From: CAZZNQ01 sp964655775
GTDB taxonomy: Bacteria > Planctomycetota > Brocadiia > SM23-32
Reading direction: 5' to 3'
DNA length: 31,722 bases
NCBI GenBank assembly: GCA_964655775.1
Contig: CAZZNQ010000046.1
Coordinates: forward strand, 1-31,722
A program made the translations under genes and the position numbers. Of this stretch, positions 16,352-23,150 are shown piece after piece (positions within the stretch are counted from its first letter, which is position 1; every line of letters begins with the position of its first letter). The notes below the pieces were generated by a model. It was not told the origin of the DNA. It was given only the letters and a program-made list of their open reading frames with translations, and made no database searches.

Positions 16352-16392
16352 CGGCAGGCCGCCCCGCGAGCGGCGCTCCAGGCGGCCTGCCG
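16352..16392 (+). terminator. Perfect 12-bp hairpin between the two lipoprotein genes
   Basis: CGGCAGGCCGCC (16352-16363) pairs perfectly with GGCGGCCTGCCG (16381-16392) around a 17-base loop, starting 11 bases after the first stop. There is no U-run after it. It may act as an mRNA 3'-end stabiliser or partial terminator that sets unequal expression of the two copies. Confidence 0.5.
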
Positions 16393-16448
16393 CTTCTGAC
16401 TGCAGCATGGACGACGCTCGGCCCCCTGGGCCTGTTGAGGGTGATGCG

Positions 16449-17030
16449 ATGACGCGAAACGCCTATTCGGAAAAGCTGGTTCTGATAACCGTGCTGGCGC
16501 TGGCCGTCTCGGCCTCCCAGGGCTGCACCTACCTGAGGCACCGTGCCGAGGACGCGGTCGACGCGTTCGACATCGGTGTGACGGCTTCCATCTGGCCGGG
16601 GCTGGCGCTCTACGCAAACGCCGTTTCCGTCGCCCCGGGTGGCTTCGGCTACGTGGACGGCTGGTTCCTGGGCGTCGGCGGAGGCCGGGTGGGACTGACT
16701 CGCCACTACGAGAGAAGCATCGGCCTTCTCATCTGGGGCTACGAGGAGGTCGGCTGGGGCGACTTCGACAAAGGCGACAAGGACACCCTCTACCGGCAGT
16801 ACGTGGGCGTTGCCGGCATAATGCTGCCTCCATACAAGGCATCGCCCGCCTATATGCCCGCCTGCATACACTATCTGCACGTGTTTTTCGTCGGTGGCGT
16901 AGCCAACCTGCGGTACATGGAGATGGTGGACTTTGTTCTCGGTTGGAGCACGCTGGACATCGCCGGGGATGACGGCTACCGATACGCCAAGTGGCCGTGG
17001 CAGAGGCGTGTGAGGGCGGACGCCGAGTAG
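16449..17030 (+). CDS. Lipoprotein of unknown function, tandem paralog 2
   Basis: A 193-residue protein with signal peptide and lipobox (SASQGC), then TYLRHRAED. It is clearly paralogous to the product of 15735-16340. Shared blocks in the same order are QGCTY.RHR.ED, LYAN.VS, DGWF.G.GGG, G.TRHYE/N, GWGDFD, PAY.PAC.H and NLRYMEMVDF, with ID/LDIA.DDG.R near the end. Differences are spread along the length, so the duplication is not recent. The ATG at 16449 is preceded by GAGGGTGA; the open frame upstream to 16407 is not supported by homology to the paralog. The function is unknown. Conserved Cys residues in PAC.H and the fixed Trp/Gly pattern suggest a folded envelope domain. It converges on the phosphoesterase gene with 9 bases between. 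Confidence 0.8.
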   Translation: MTRNAYSEKLVLITVLALAVSASQGCTYLRHRAEDAVDAFDIGVTASIWPGLALYANAVSVAPGGFGYVDGWFLGVGGGRVGLTRHYERSIGLLIWGYEEVGWGDFDKGDKDTLYRQYVGVAGIMLPPYKASPAYMPACIHYLHVFFVGGVANLRYMEMVDFVLGWSTLDIAGDDGYRYAKWPWQRRVRADAE

Positions 17031-17039
17031 GCGGGAGGC

Positions 17040-17783
17040 TCAGAACCGCAATCCGCCGTTCAGGACGATGTTCTCGAGTTGCGGCGGCAGTTCCGGTACG
17101 TCGCGCAGTCTCCTGGCCGTGCTCTCGCAGTCGTATTCCACCCGATGGAAAGCCACCTTGTCGGACACCATGTTGAATGTGGCCCGGGGGTCGAGCACCA
17201 GGCTGAATTTGTAGCGCATGTCCTCGATGGTCAGGTAGCTGGCGCGCCAGTCTCCGTCGCGCGGCTGGCCCACGCTGCCGGGGTTTATCACCTTGCCGTT
17301 AAAGCCGTGATTCATCGGCACGTGCGTGTGGCCCAGCGCCAGGCGCTTTCCGGGCACGCGGCGCAGCAGCTCGCGGAAGCGCTCGTTGCTGTAGGTGCTG
17401 TCCAGCACGTAGGCGTTGAGCATCTCGGTGGACGTGCCGGGGCATCCGTGAACCAGGGATAGTTCGTCTGCGTCGAGCTGCATCGGCAGCTCGGCCAACC
17501 ACTCCCGATTCTCGTCCGTCAGTTGCTCGTGCGTCCACAGGAACGAGGCCTTCGCCAGCGGATTGCACGGCTCCATGTCCTGAAGCGTCGCGCAGGTGTG
17601 GTCGTGATTGCCCTTCACGCAGTGCACGTGGCGGGCGCGCAGCAGCTCGCAGCACTCGTTGGGCTGGGGGCCGTATCCCACTACGTCGCCGCAGCAGTAG
17701 ACCGTGTGCCCGTTGCCGATGCTTTCCAGTACGGCCTGCAACGCCGCAAGGTTGGCATGCACGTCCGAGATGATGGCGATCAT
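17040..17783 (-). CDS. Calcineurin-like metallophosphoesterase
   Basis: A 247-residue binuclear metallophosphoesterase of the small YfcE/MJ0936-like or diadenosine-tetraphosphatase-like type. All metal motifs are present: DVH (Asp7, His9), GDxVGYG (Asp33), GNHD (Asn59, His60), the VHG His112 and GHTH (151-154). The GDVVGYGP form and the insert before VHG match the subgroup annotated as general phosphodiesterases or Ser/Thr-phosphatase-like; the natural substrate is unknown. It has no signal peptide and is therefore cytoplasmic. The gene is separate from the convergent lipoprotein genes and is divergent from the queD operon, with promoter-like pairs for both directions in the 273-base space. 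Confidence 0.88.
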   Translation of the reverse strand: MIAIISDVHANLAALQAVLESIGNGHTVYCCGDVVGYGPQPNECCELLRARHVHCVKGNHDHTCATLQDMEPCNPLAKASFLWTHEQLTDENREWLAELPMQLDADELSLVHGCPGTSTEMLNAYVLDSTYSNERFRELLRRVPGKRLALGHTHVPMNHGFNGKVINPGSVGQPRDGDWRASYLTIEDMRYKFSLVLDPRATFNMVSDKVAFHRVEYDCESTARRLRDVPELPPQLENIVLNGGLRF

Positions 17784-17862
17784 GGATGAGACCTGAGGAT
17801 CAGCAACCGATTCGGAAAGGGGGTAGCAAGACGTAGGCGGGTGTCCAAAAACCGATGCTCAC

Positions 17863-17891
17863 AGTGTACGGAAAACGCATCACCGGCGCAA
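17863..17891 (-). promoter_or_regulatory. Putative promoter of the phosphoesterase gene
   Basis: On the minus strand TTGCGC (17891-17886) and TACACT (17868-17863) are 17 bases apart, about 80 bases upstream of the start at 17783. Confidence 0.4.
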
Positions 17892-17917
17892 ACGTCCGAG
17901 CGCAAAGGCGCCCATTC

Positions 17918-17946
17918 TTGACGCGTCTGCCAGGGACGAATAGAAT
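17918..17946 (+). promoter_or_regulatory. Putative promoter of the queD-mcsA-mcsB-clpC operon
   Basis: TTGACG (17918-17923) and TAGAAT (17941-17946) are 17 bases apart, close to consensus, with a leader of roughly 105 bases. I see no CtsR-type heptad direct repeat and no CIRCE element around it. Confidence 0.5.
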
Positions 17947-18056
17947 GGTTTGTAGAGGCGCGACCAGCGCCGCGCCGGTTCGCTCGATGGGCGATTCGGG
18001 GCCGGCGGATTCGCCCCCGAGGCGCAGATCACCCCTGAGCAAGGGCACGAATCGAC

Positions 18057-18422
18057 ATGTACACGCTGACTGTTCGCGATCACTTCGCCGCGGCGCACCG
18101 TTTGCGGGAGTACCACGGTGAATGCGAGAAGCTGCACGGTCACAGTTGGCGCATCGAAGTAGAGCTGGAAGGCGCCGAACTGAATGATCTGGGCATGCTG
18201 ATGGACTTCCGGGAGGTCAAAGCGGCCCTCAAGGGCGTTCTTGACCGGCTCGATCACGGCTACCTCAACGAAGTCGAACCGTTCGACAACCTGAATCCGA
18301 CCACCGAGAACCTGTGCCGTTATGTGGCGGAACAGCTCCGAGACAGCCTGGATTGTCGCGTATCGATACGGCGTGTAACTTGCTGGGAATCAGAGAAGTG
18401 CGGCGCCAGCTATACGCCTTGA
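18057..18422 (+). CDS. queD: 6-pyruvoyl-tetrahydropterin synthase/QueD family protein
   Basis: A 121-residue enzyme of the PTPS/QueD family. Bacterial members usually convert dihydroneopterin triphosphate to 6-carboxytetrahydropterin in queuosine/7-deazaguanine synthesis. Zinc ligands are His14 (AAAHRL), His27 and His29 (KLHGHSW). The CxxxHGH arrangement with Cys23 is the QueD type, and a Glu in WESEKCG near the end completes the active site. The length is typical. The ribosome binding site is weak, with no alternative start in frame. No queC, queE or queF is nearby. It is the first gene behind the promoter at 17918 and lies 60 bases before mcsA, so it seems to share the transcript with the proteostasis genes. 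The reason is unknown. Confidence 0.88.
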   Translation: MYTLTVRDHFAAAHRLREYHGECEKLHGHSWRIEVELEGAELNDLGMLMDFREVKAALKGVLDRLDHGYLNEVEPFDNLNPTTENLCRYVAEQLRDSLDCRVSIRRVTCWESEKCGASYTP

Positions 18423-18427
18423 CGTTT

Positions 18428-18459
18428 GGCGGAAAGCCGCCGCAAGAGGCCCCGAAAGG
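18428..18459 (+). other. Two small hairpins between queD and mcsA
   Basis: GGCGG-AAAG-CCGCC (18428-18441) is a perfect 5-bp stem. It is followed by CCC-GAAA-GGG with a GNRA-type loop, just before the mcsA ribosome binding site AGGAGGGGGG. They could be mRNA processing or stability elements. Confidence 0.3.
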
Positions 18460-18482
18460 GCAGTAGGAGGGGGGACGGAAAC

Positions 18483-18992
18483 GTGGCTGAAGAAGACCGG
18501 ATGTGCGAGGTCTGCGGGAACCGTCGGGCCACCGTGCATCTGACGGATTTCGTCGAGGGGCGGCCCGTTCAGCACGACCTGTGCCGCGAGTGCTTCGAAT
18601 CGAAGGAGGGCGTTTCCCTGCCGCCCGCATCGGTGCTGGCGCAGCTTCTCAGCGCTGTGGCGCCGGAGGTCCGCGAGATGGGCACCCGCCAGTGCCCCGA
18701 GTGCGGCATCAACTACCTCGAGTTCCGCCAGAGCCTCAAACTCGGTTGCCCGGCCGACTACGCCGTTTTCGACAAGGCGATGGGGCAGTTTATCGAACGG
18801 GTTCAGGGCGCCACCTCTCACTGCGGCAAGGTGCGCGCGACGCGGGACCGCAGGTCCGGCAGACGCATCCGCGTCCGGTCGTTGCGCGAACGCCAGCGTC
18901 AGGCCATCGCCGAGGAGAACTACGAACTGGCCGCGCGGCTGCGCGACCGAATACGGGAACTGACCCAGGATGAATCTGAAAAGCCTGAATGA
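18483..18992 (+). CDS. mcsA: McsA-like zinc-finger/UVR adaptor protein
   Basis: Adaptor/activator of the McsB arginine kinase. The 169-residue product has a first CxxC pair set (Cys8, Cys11, Cys34, Cys37), a second finger (Cys71, Cys74, Cys89) and a C-terminal UVR domain (about 136-161, the REERQAIAEENYELAARLRD-type helix pair). In Firmicute McsA the second finger has four Cys; here the fourth is Asp (GCPADY), so that site is three-Cys or uses another ligand. I chose the GTG at 18483 because the run AGGAGGGGGG lies 8-18 bases before it, while the ATG at 18501 has no comparable site. The 3' end overlaps mcsB by 23 bases, indicating coupled translation. UVR domains in McsA and ClpC probably contact each other or McsB. 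Confidence 0.87.
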   Translation: MAEEDRMCEVCGNRRATVHLTDFVEGRPVQHDLCRECFESKEGVSLPPASVLAQLLSAVAPEVREMGTRQCPECGINYLEFRQSLKLGCPADYAVFDKAMGQFIERVQGATSHCGKVRATRDRRSGRRIRVRSLRERQRQAIAEENYELAARLRDRIRELTQDESEKPE

Positions 18993-20013
18993 CAGACAAG
19001 CCCGGTGGCTGGGCGGCGGACCGCATGACGACGTGGTCGTCAGCAGCCGTGTGAGGCTTGCCCGCAACCTCGAGGGATACCCCTTCCCGAGCCACTGCAG
19101 CAAACGGCAGCGGGCGCGCGTCGAGCAACTTGTAGGGAACACGTTGCGCGACCTGGAGCACGCGCTGAACTACGTGCGCCTGGACGAGTTGACGCCCCTG
19201 ATGCGCGAGCTGCTGTTGGAACGCCACCTGATAAGCCGCCGCGCGGCCGAGGCGGAAGGCATCCGGGCCGTCGGGTTCGACGATGCCGAGCGTATGGCCG
19301 TGATCGTCAACGAGGAGGACCACCTGCGTATTCAGTGTACGCTGGGCGGCCTGAGCCTGTCCGATGCCTACGGATGCGTGGACGAGCTGGACGACAGGCT
19401 GGCCGAGAAGATCCCCTTTGCGTTCTCGGATCGCTACGGCTTTCTCACCGCGTCTCCCATGAACGTGGGCACCGGCATGCGGGCGAGCGTGATGCTGCAC
19501 CTTCCGGCCACCGCCATGGCGCACGAGATGGAGAGCATGGCGCAGATCGTGCAGGAAGCGCGGCTCGCCGTGCAGGGCGCTTTCGGCGAGGGCGTGCACG
19601 GCTCGGCCGACATCTACAGCATGTACAATCTGGTTACGCTGGGCCTGCCCGAAGAAGAGATACTCAACGGGGCGGAGGAGACCGTCAAGAAGGTCGCGGA
19701 CCTGGAGCGCTCCTGCCGCTCGAACCTGAGCCGGCACCATCCGGGCGAGTTCGAACAGCGCATCCAGGGGGCGCTGGAGCTTCTTTGCTCAGCCACGGCG
19801 GTCTCGTCTCAGGAGGCCCTTAAGCTTCTGTCGCTGGTGCGTCTGGGAGTGGAAATGGACCTGCTGGAAGGGGTCGGGATGGACACCGTGAACGAGTTGT
19901 TCCTCTTGACTTTGCCGGCCCACTTGCAGACAATGGAAGGTAGGGAATTGGACACAACTGTGCGGAACCGACTCAGGGCCGATTACCTAAAAGTCCGTCT
20001 GGAAAACACTTAA
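18970..20013 (+). CDS. mcsB: Protein-arginine kinase McsB
   Basis: Phosphorylates arginine side chains of (often misfolded) proteins, marking them for the ClpC-ClpP protease. The 347-residue length is that of Firmicute McsB. Guanido-phosphotransferase landmarks are present: SSRVRLARN (25-33), the acidic loop NEEDHLR (114-120) and the ATP-site stretch VGTGMRASVMLHLPA. The family signature CPTN is SPMN here, so Ser162 stands where the reactive Cys normally is. The C-terminal pArg-sensing RDxxRA motif appears as RNRLRA (332-337), with Asn for Asp. Both changes could alter activity or regulation. The gene overlaps mcsA by 23 bases and lies 23 bases before clpC, the standard mcsA-mcsB-clpC order, but no ctsR repressor gene is present. 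Confidence 0.92.
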   Translation: MNLKSLNDRQARWLGGGPHDDVVVSSRVRLARNLEGYPFPSHCSKRQRARVEQLVGNTLRDLEHALNYVRLDELTPLMRELLLERHLISRRAAEAEGIRAVGFDDAERMAVIVNEEDHLRIQCTLGGLSLSDAYGCVDELDDRLAEKIPFAFSDRYGFLTASPMNVGTGMRASVMLHLPATAMAHEMESMAQIVQEARLAVQGAFGEGVHGSADIYSMYNLVTLGLPEEEILNGAEETVKKVADLERSCRSNLSRHHPGEFEQRIQGALELLCSATAVSSQEALKLLSLVRLGVEMDLLEGVGMDTVNELFLLTLPAHLQTMEGRELDTTVRNRLRADYLKVRLENT

Positions 20014-20036
20014 GACTCACCATACAGGACGCGAAT

Positions 20037-22526
20037 ATGTATGATCGCCTGAGCGATAAATCGAAGAAGGTCCTATCCTACGCGCGTCAGGAAGCGCAGC
20101 GGATGGGCAGTCAATACATAGGCACAGAGCACTTGCTGCTGGGCCTGGTGCGCGAAGGGGCGGGCGTGGCGGCAACCGTCCTGCAGAAGCTGGGCGTGGA
20201 CGCGAAGCGCGTGCGCCTGGAGGTGGAGAAGCTCTCGCGCGCCGACATGGACGTGCTGAGTTCCTCCGCGCAGCTTGCCCCCCGCGCCCGTAAGGCGCTG
20301 GAGTATGCCTTCGAGGAGGCGAAGCGTCTGGGGCAGCACTACATTCAGACCGAGCACCTGCTGCTGGGCCTGCTGAGGGAGGAAGAAGGCGTTGCCGCCC
20401 GCGTGCTGCGCAACCTGGGCGTGGAGGTGGATGAGGTCCAGGAGACCGTTATGGACCTGCTGGGCGGCGAGATGGCCGATGAGGACACGGCCGACCAGGA
20501 GCTCCAGGGCCTCTCCCGCAGCAAGAGCAAGACACCGGCGCTGGATTCCTTCGGGCGCGATCTCACCCGCCAGGCCCGCGACGGCGAGCTGGACCCGGTG
20601 ATCGGGCGCGAGAAGGAGATCGAGCGCGTGATCCAGGTGCTGTGCCGCCGCAAGAAGAACAATCCCGTTCTGCTGGGCGAGGCCGGCGTCGGCAAGACCG
20701 CCATCGTGGAGGGTCTGGCCCAGGACATCGTGAACGGCAACGTGCCCCGCATCCTGCGCGACCGGCGAATCGTCATCGTCGACCTGGCCCTGATGGTGGC
20801 CGGCACCAAGTACCGCGGCCAGTTCGAGGAGCGAATCAAGGCCGTGATGCAGGAGGTGAAGAAGGCGCGCGACGTGATCCTCTTCATCGACGAGCTGCAC
20901 ACGTTGGTAGGCGCCGGCGGCGCGGAGGGCGCCATCGACGCCTCGAACGTTCTGAAGCCGGCCCTCGCTCGCGGCGAGGTGCAGTGCATCGGCGCCACCA
21001 CTCCGGACGAGTACCGCAAGCACATCGAAAAGGACGGCGCGCTCGAGCGGCGCTTCCAGACGATCATAGTCGATCCGCCCAGCCGCGACGAGACCGTAGC
21101 CATACTCAAAGGTCTGCGCGACCGTTACGAGGATCATCACTGCGTGCGCATCACGGACGGCGCCATCAATGAGTCGACGGATCTGGCGACGCGCTACATA
21201 ACCGGGCGTTTCCTGCCGGACAAGGCGCTTGACGTGATTGACGAGGCTGCTTCGCTGGTTCGCCTGCGCAGCATGGCCACTCCGCCGGAGGTCAAAGAAC
21301 TTCAGCGCGAGTTGTCGAAACTGCAGATCGAAAAGGACGCGGCCGTCGATCGCCAGGAGTTCGAGAAGGCGGCCGCCATGCGCGACGAGATTGAAGGTCT
21401 CCGCGCCCGGATCGACCAGTACGAGGAGGACGAGTTCGACGACGGCACCGAGCCTGTCGGCGAAGTGGACGAGGACGTCATCCGCGAGGTCGTCTCCAAG
21501 ATCACCGGCGTTCCCCTGGCGCGGCTTGCTGCGGAAGAGGCCGAGCGCCTGCTGCGGATGGAAGAGGAACTCCACAAGACCATCGTCAGCCAGAACGAGG
21601 CGGTCAGCGCGGTCAGCCGCGCCATCCGCCGATCGCGTTCCGGCATGAAGGACCCGCGGCGCCCGGTGGCCAGCTTCCTGTTCACCGGCCCCACCGGCGT
21701 CGGCAAGACGCTGCTGGCCCGCTCGCTGGCCGGGTTCCTGTTCGGCGACGAGGATGCGCTGATCCAGATCGACATGTCCGAGTTCATGGAGAAGCACAAC
21801 GTGTCGCGTCTGGTCGGTGCGCCGCCCGGCTACGTCGGCTATGAGGAGGGCGGCCAGCTTACGGAGCGCATCCGCCGTCGGCCGTATTCGGTGGTGCTCT
21901 TCGACGAGATCGAGAAGGCCCACTCCGAAGTGTTCAACATGCTGCTGCAGATCATGGAAGACGGCCGGCTTACGGACAGCTTCGGCCGCCGCGTCGCGTT
22001 CAGCAACGCCGTTCTGATCATGACGTCGAACATCGGCGCCGACGTTATCAAGGACAGCGCGGGACTCGGTTTCCGCAAGCAGTCCGATGAAGTCGATTAC
22101 CAGACCATGAAGAAGCAGCTCATGGAGGAGGTGGAGAAGCACTTCCGGCCCGAGTTCCTCAACCGCGTGGACGACACCATCGTGTTCCGCGGCCTGACGC
22201 TGGAGGACCTGAACGAGATCGTCCATCTGGAGCTGGCCAAGGTGGAGGAGCGGCTGCGGGAGAAGGATATGGAGCTGGTGGTCACGCAGCCGGCGATCGA
22301 CCTGGTGATCGAGCGGGGCTACAACCCCGAGTTCGGCGCCCGGCCGCTGCGCCGTGCTGTGGAGCGGAACTTCGAGGACCCGCTCAGCGAACGCATCCTG
22401 TCCGGTGAGCTTACCGCCGGAGTCGTTACGGTGGACGTGGACGGCGAGGGGGAGGAGTTTACCTTCGAATGCCGTCCGGTCGAGCCGCCGGCGAAGAAAA
22501 AGGAAGTGGCCCCGGCCAAGTCATAG
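20037..22526 (+). CDS. clpC: AAA+ unfoldase ClpC (ATP-binding subunit of Clp protease)
   Basis: Hexameric Hsp100 unfoldase that feeds substrates to ClpP. The 829 residues carry two Clp-N repeats (about 2-70 and 80-145, both with the TEHLLLGL core), D1 ATPase with Walker A GEAGVGKT (214-221) and Walker B ILFIDE (281-286), and a middle domain with a UVR motif (about 436-460). D2 follows with Walker A GPTGVGKT (551-558) and Walker B VVLFDE (619-624). The D2 loop holds LGF at 677-679, the tripeptide class needed to dock on ClpP, so it is a protease-type ATPase and not a ClpB disaggregase. The Clp-N repeats are those that bind phospho-arginine in B. subtilis ClpC, which fits the upstream arginine kinase. 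clpP is not in the window. A stem-loop terminator follows. Confidence 0.96.
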   Translation: MYDRLSDKSKKVLSYARQEAQRMGSQYIGTEHLLLGLVREGAGVAATVLQKLGVDAKRVRLEVEKLSRADMDVLSSSAQLAPRARKALEYAFEEAKRLGQHYIQTEHLLLGLLREEEGVAARVLRNLGVEVDEVQETVMDLLGGEMADEDTADQELQGLSRSKSKTPALDSFGRDLTRQARDGELDPVIGREKEIERVIQVLCRRKKNNPVLLGEAGVGKTAIVEGLAQDIVNGNVPRILRDRRIVIVDLALMVAGTKYRGQFEERIKAVMQEVKKARDVILFIDELHTLVGAGGAEGAIDASNVLKPALARGEVQCIGATTPDEYRKHIEKDGALERRFQTIIVDPPSRDETVAILKGLRDRYEDHHCVRITDGAINESTDLATRYITGRFLPDKALDVIDEAASLVRLRSMATPPEVKELQRELSKLQIEKDAAVDRQEFEKAAAMRDEIEGLRARIDQYEEDEFDDGTEPVGEVDEDVIREVVSKITGVPLARLAAEEAERLLRMEEELHKTIVSQNEAVSAVSRAIRRSRSGMKDPRRPVASFLFTGPTGVGKTLLARSLAGFLFGDEDALIQIDMSEFMEKHNVSRLVGAPPGYVGYEEGGQLTERIRRRPYSVVLFDEIEKAHSEVFNMLLQIMEDGRLTDSFGRRVAFSNAVLIMTSNIGADVIKDSAGLGFRKQSDEVDYQTMKKQLMEEVEKHFRPEFLNRVDDTIVFRGLTLEDLNEIVHLELAKVEERLREKDMELVVTQPAIDLVIERGYNPEFGARPLRRAVERNFEDPLSERILSGELTAGVVTVDVDGEGEEFTFECRPVEPPAKKKEVAPAKS

Positions 22527-22551
22527 GGCGGCAGTCAGTGCGGTAATGCAA

Positions 22552-22587
22552 CGGAGATGTCCCTCTCAGGGCGTCTCCGCTTTATTT
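22552..22587 (+). terminator. Rho-independent terminator after clpC
   Basis: CGGAGATG (22552-22559) pairs with CGTCTCCG (22572-22579), with one G-U pair, around an inner CCCT/AGGG stem. It is followed by CTTTATTT. It lies 25 bases after the clpC stop and overlaps the last bases of the convergent nuclease gene. Confidence 0.7.
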
Positions 22588-23147
22588 GGGGGGGCGCCGT
22601 TCAGTTCGCTCCACAGCCCCACGCCTTCGGCGCGTGCGGTGAGTTCAGTCGTGATATACTCGCTGAGCCGCGGGTGAGAACTGACGCGGTAAGCCGTCGC
22701 CAGTCCGGACTGCAGCAGCAACGTCCCGAAATCGACTTCCTCGGCGCCGCCCTCCATACCCAGGCCGATGTAGGCCAGCGTCCTCCCGTATTCGTCGACC
22801 ATTTCGCCCGCCGGCTCGACCTCCACTTTCCTCCCGGTTAGCTTCTCGCGGGCGAATTCCTCGGCTTCGCGGGCCCAGTGGCGCACCCTTTCCGGTCCGA
22901 TTCCCAGTGCGGCAGCCTGCTGCATGGTGCGGTCCTGGTTGTGGCCGTCGAGCGCGTCGACGCCGAGCACACGCACGCGTCCGAAGCCCACCACGTCGAA
23001 CGTGTCGCCGTCGTACACCCGCTGGACCTCAGCGCGCCTGGTCATCGGGGCGATAGGTGGGTCCGGCGTCATGAGGACTGCGAAAAATGCGATGCCGCCG
23101 GCCAGTATCAGACACGCCATCCATGCCCGCCCGCTTGCTCCTGGCAT
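22566..23147 (-). CDS. Membrane-anchored thermonuclease-like (SNase-fold) protein
   Basis: A 193-residue protein with one N-terminal hydrophobic segment (about 9-27, signal anchor) and a staphylococcal-nuclease-like OB fold outside the cytoplasm. Active-site landmarks: the metal-binding VYDGDTF stretch (Asp46), Arg59 in RVRVLGVDALD (equivalent to Arg35 of SNase), Asp64 (Asp40) and Arg122 in DEYGRTLAY (Arg87). The general base Glu43 is replaced by Asp67 (ALD instead of the usual TPE), which is expected to weaken catalysis. LLLQSGLA near the C-terminus is the family's last helix. GGGAGGAT precedes the ATG. The start lies 3 bases past the stop of the fumarase-like gene, so the two are probably cotranscribed and coupled. 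Confidence 0.82.
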   Translation of the reverse strand: MPGASGRAWMACLILAGGIAFFAVLMTPDPPIAPMTRRAEVQRVYDGDTFDVVGFGRVRVLGVDALDGHNQDRTMQQAAALGIGPERVRHWAREAEEFAREKLTGRKVEVEPAGEMVDEYGRTLAYIGLGMEGGAEEVDFGTLLLQSGLATAYRVSSHPRLSEYITTELTARAEGVGLWSELNGAPPNKAETP

Positions 23148-23150
23148 CTG

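Noticed and set aside
18057..20013. A functional link between queD (18057) and the QueG-like gene (10831) as a queuosine pathway
   Set aside because: They are 6 kb apart in different operons with rnr and other genes between, and the QueG-like protein is shorter than true QueG.
20073..22226. A 717-codon minus-strand frame opposite clpC
   Set aside because: clpC is certain from its motifs. The antisense frame is rich in Leu, His and Gln with no recognisable motif and results from GC bias at third positions.
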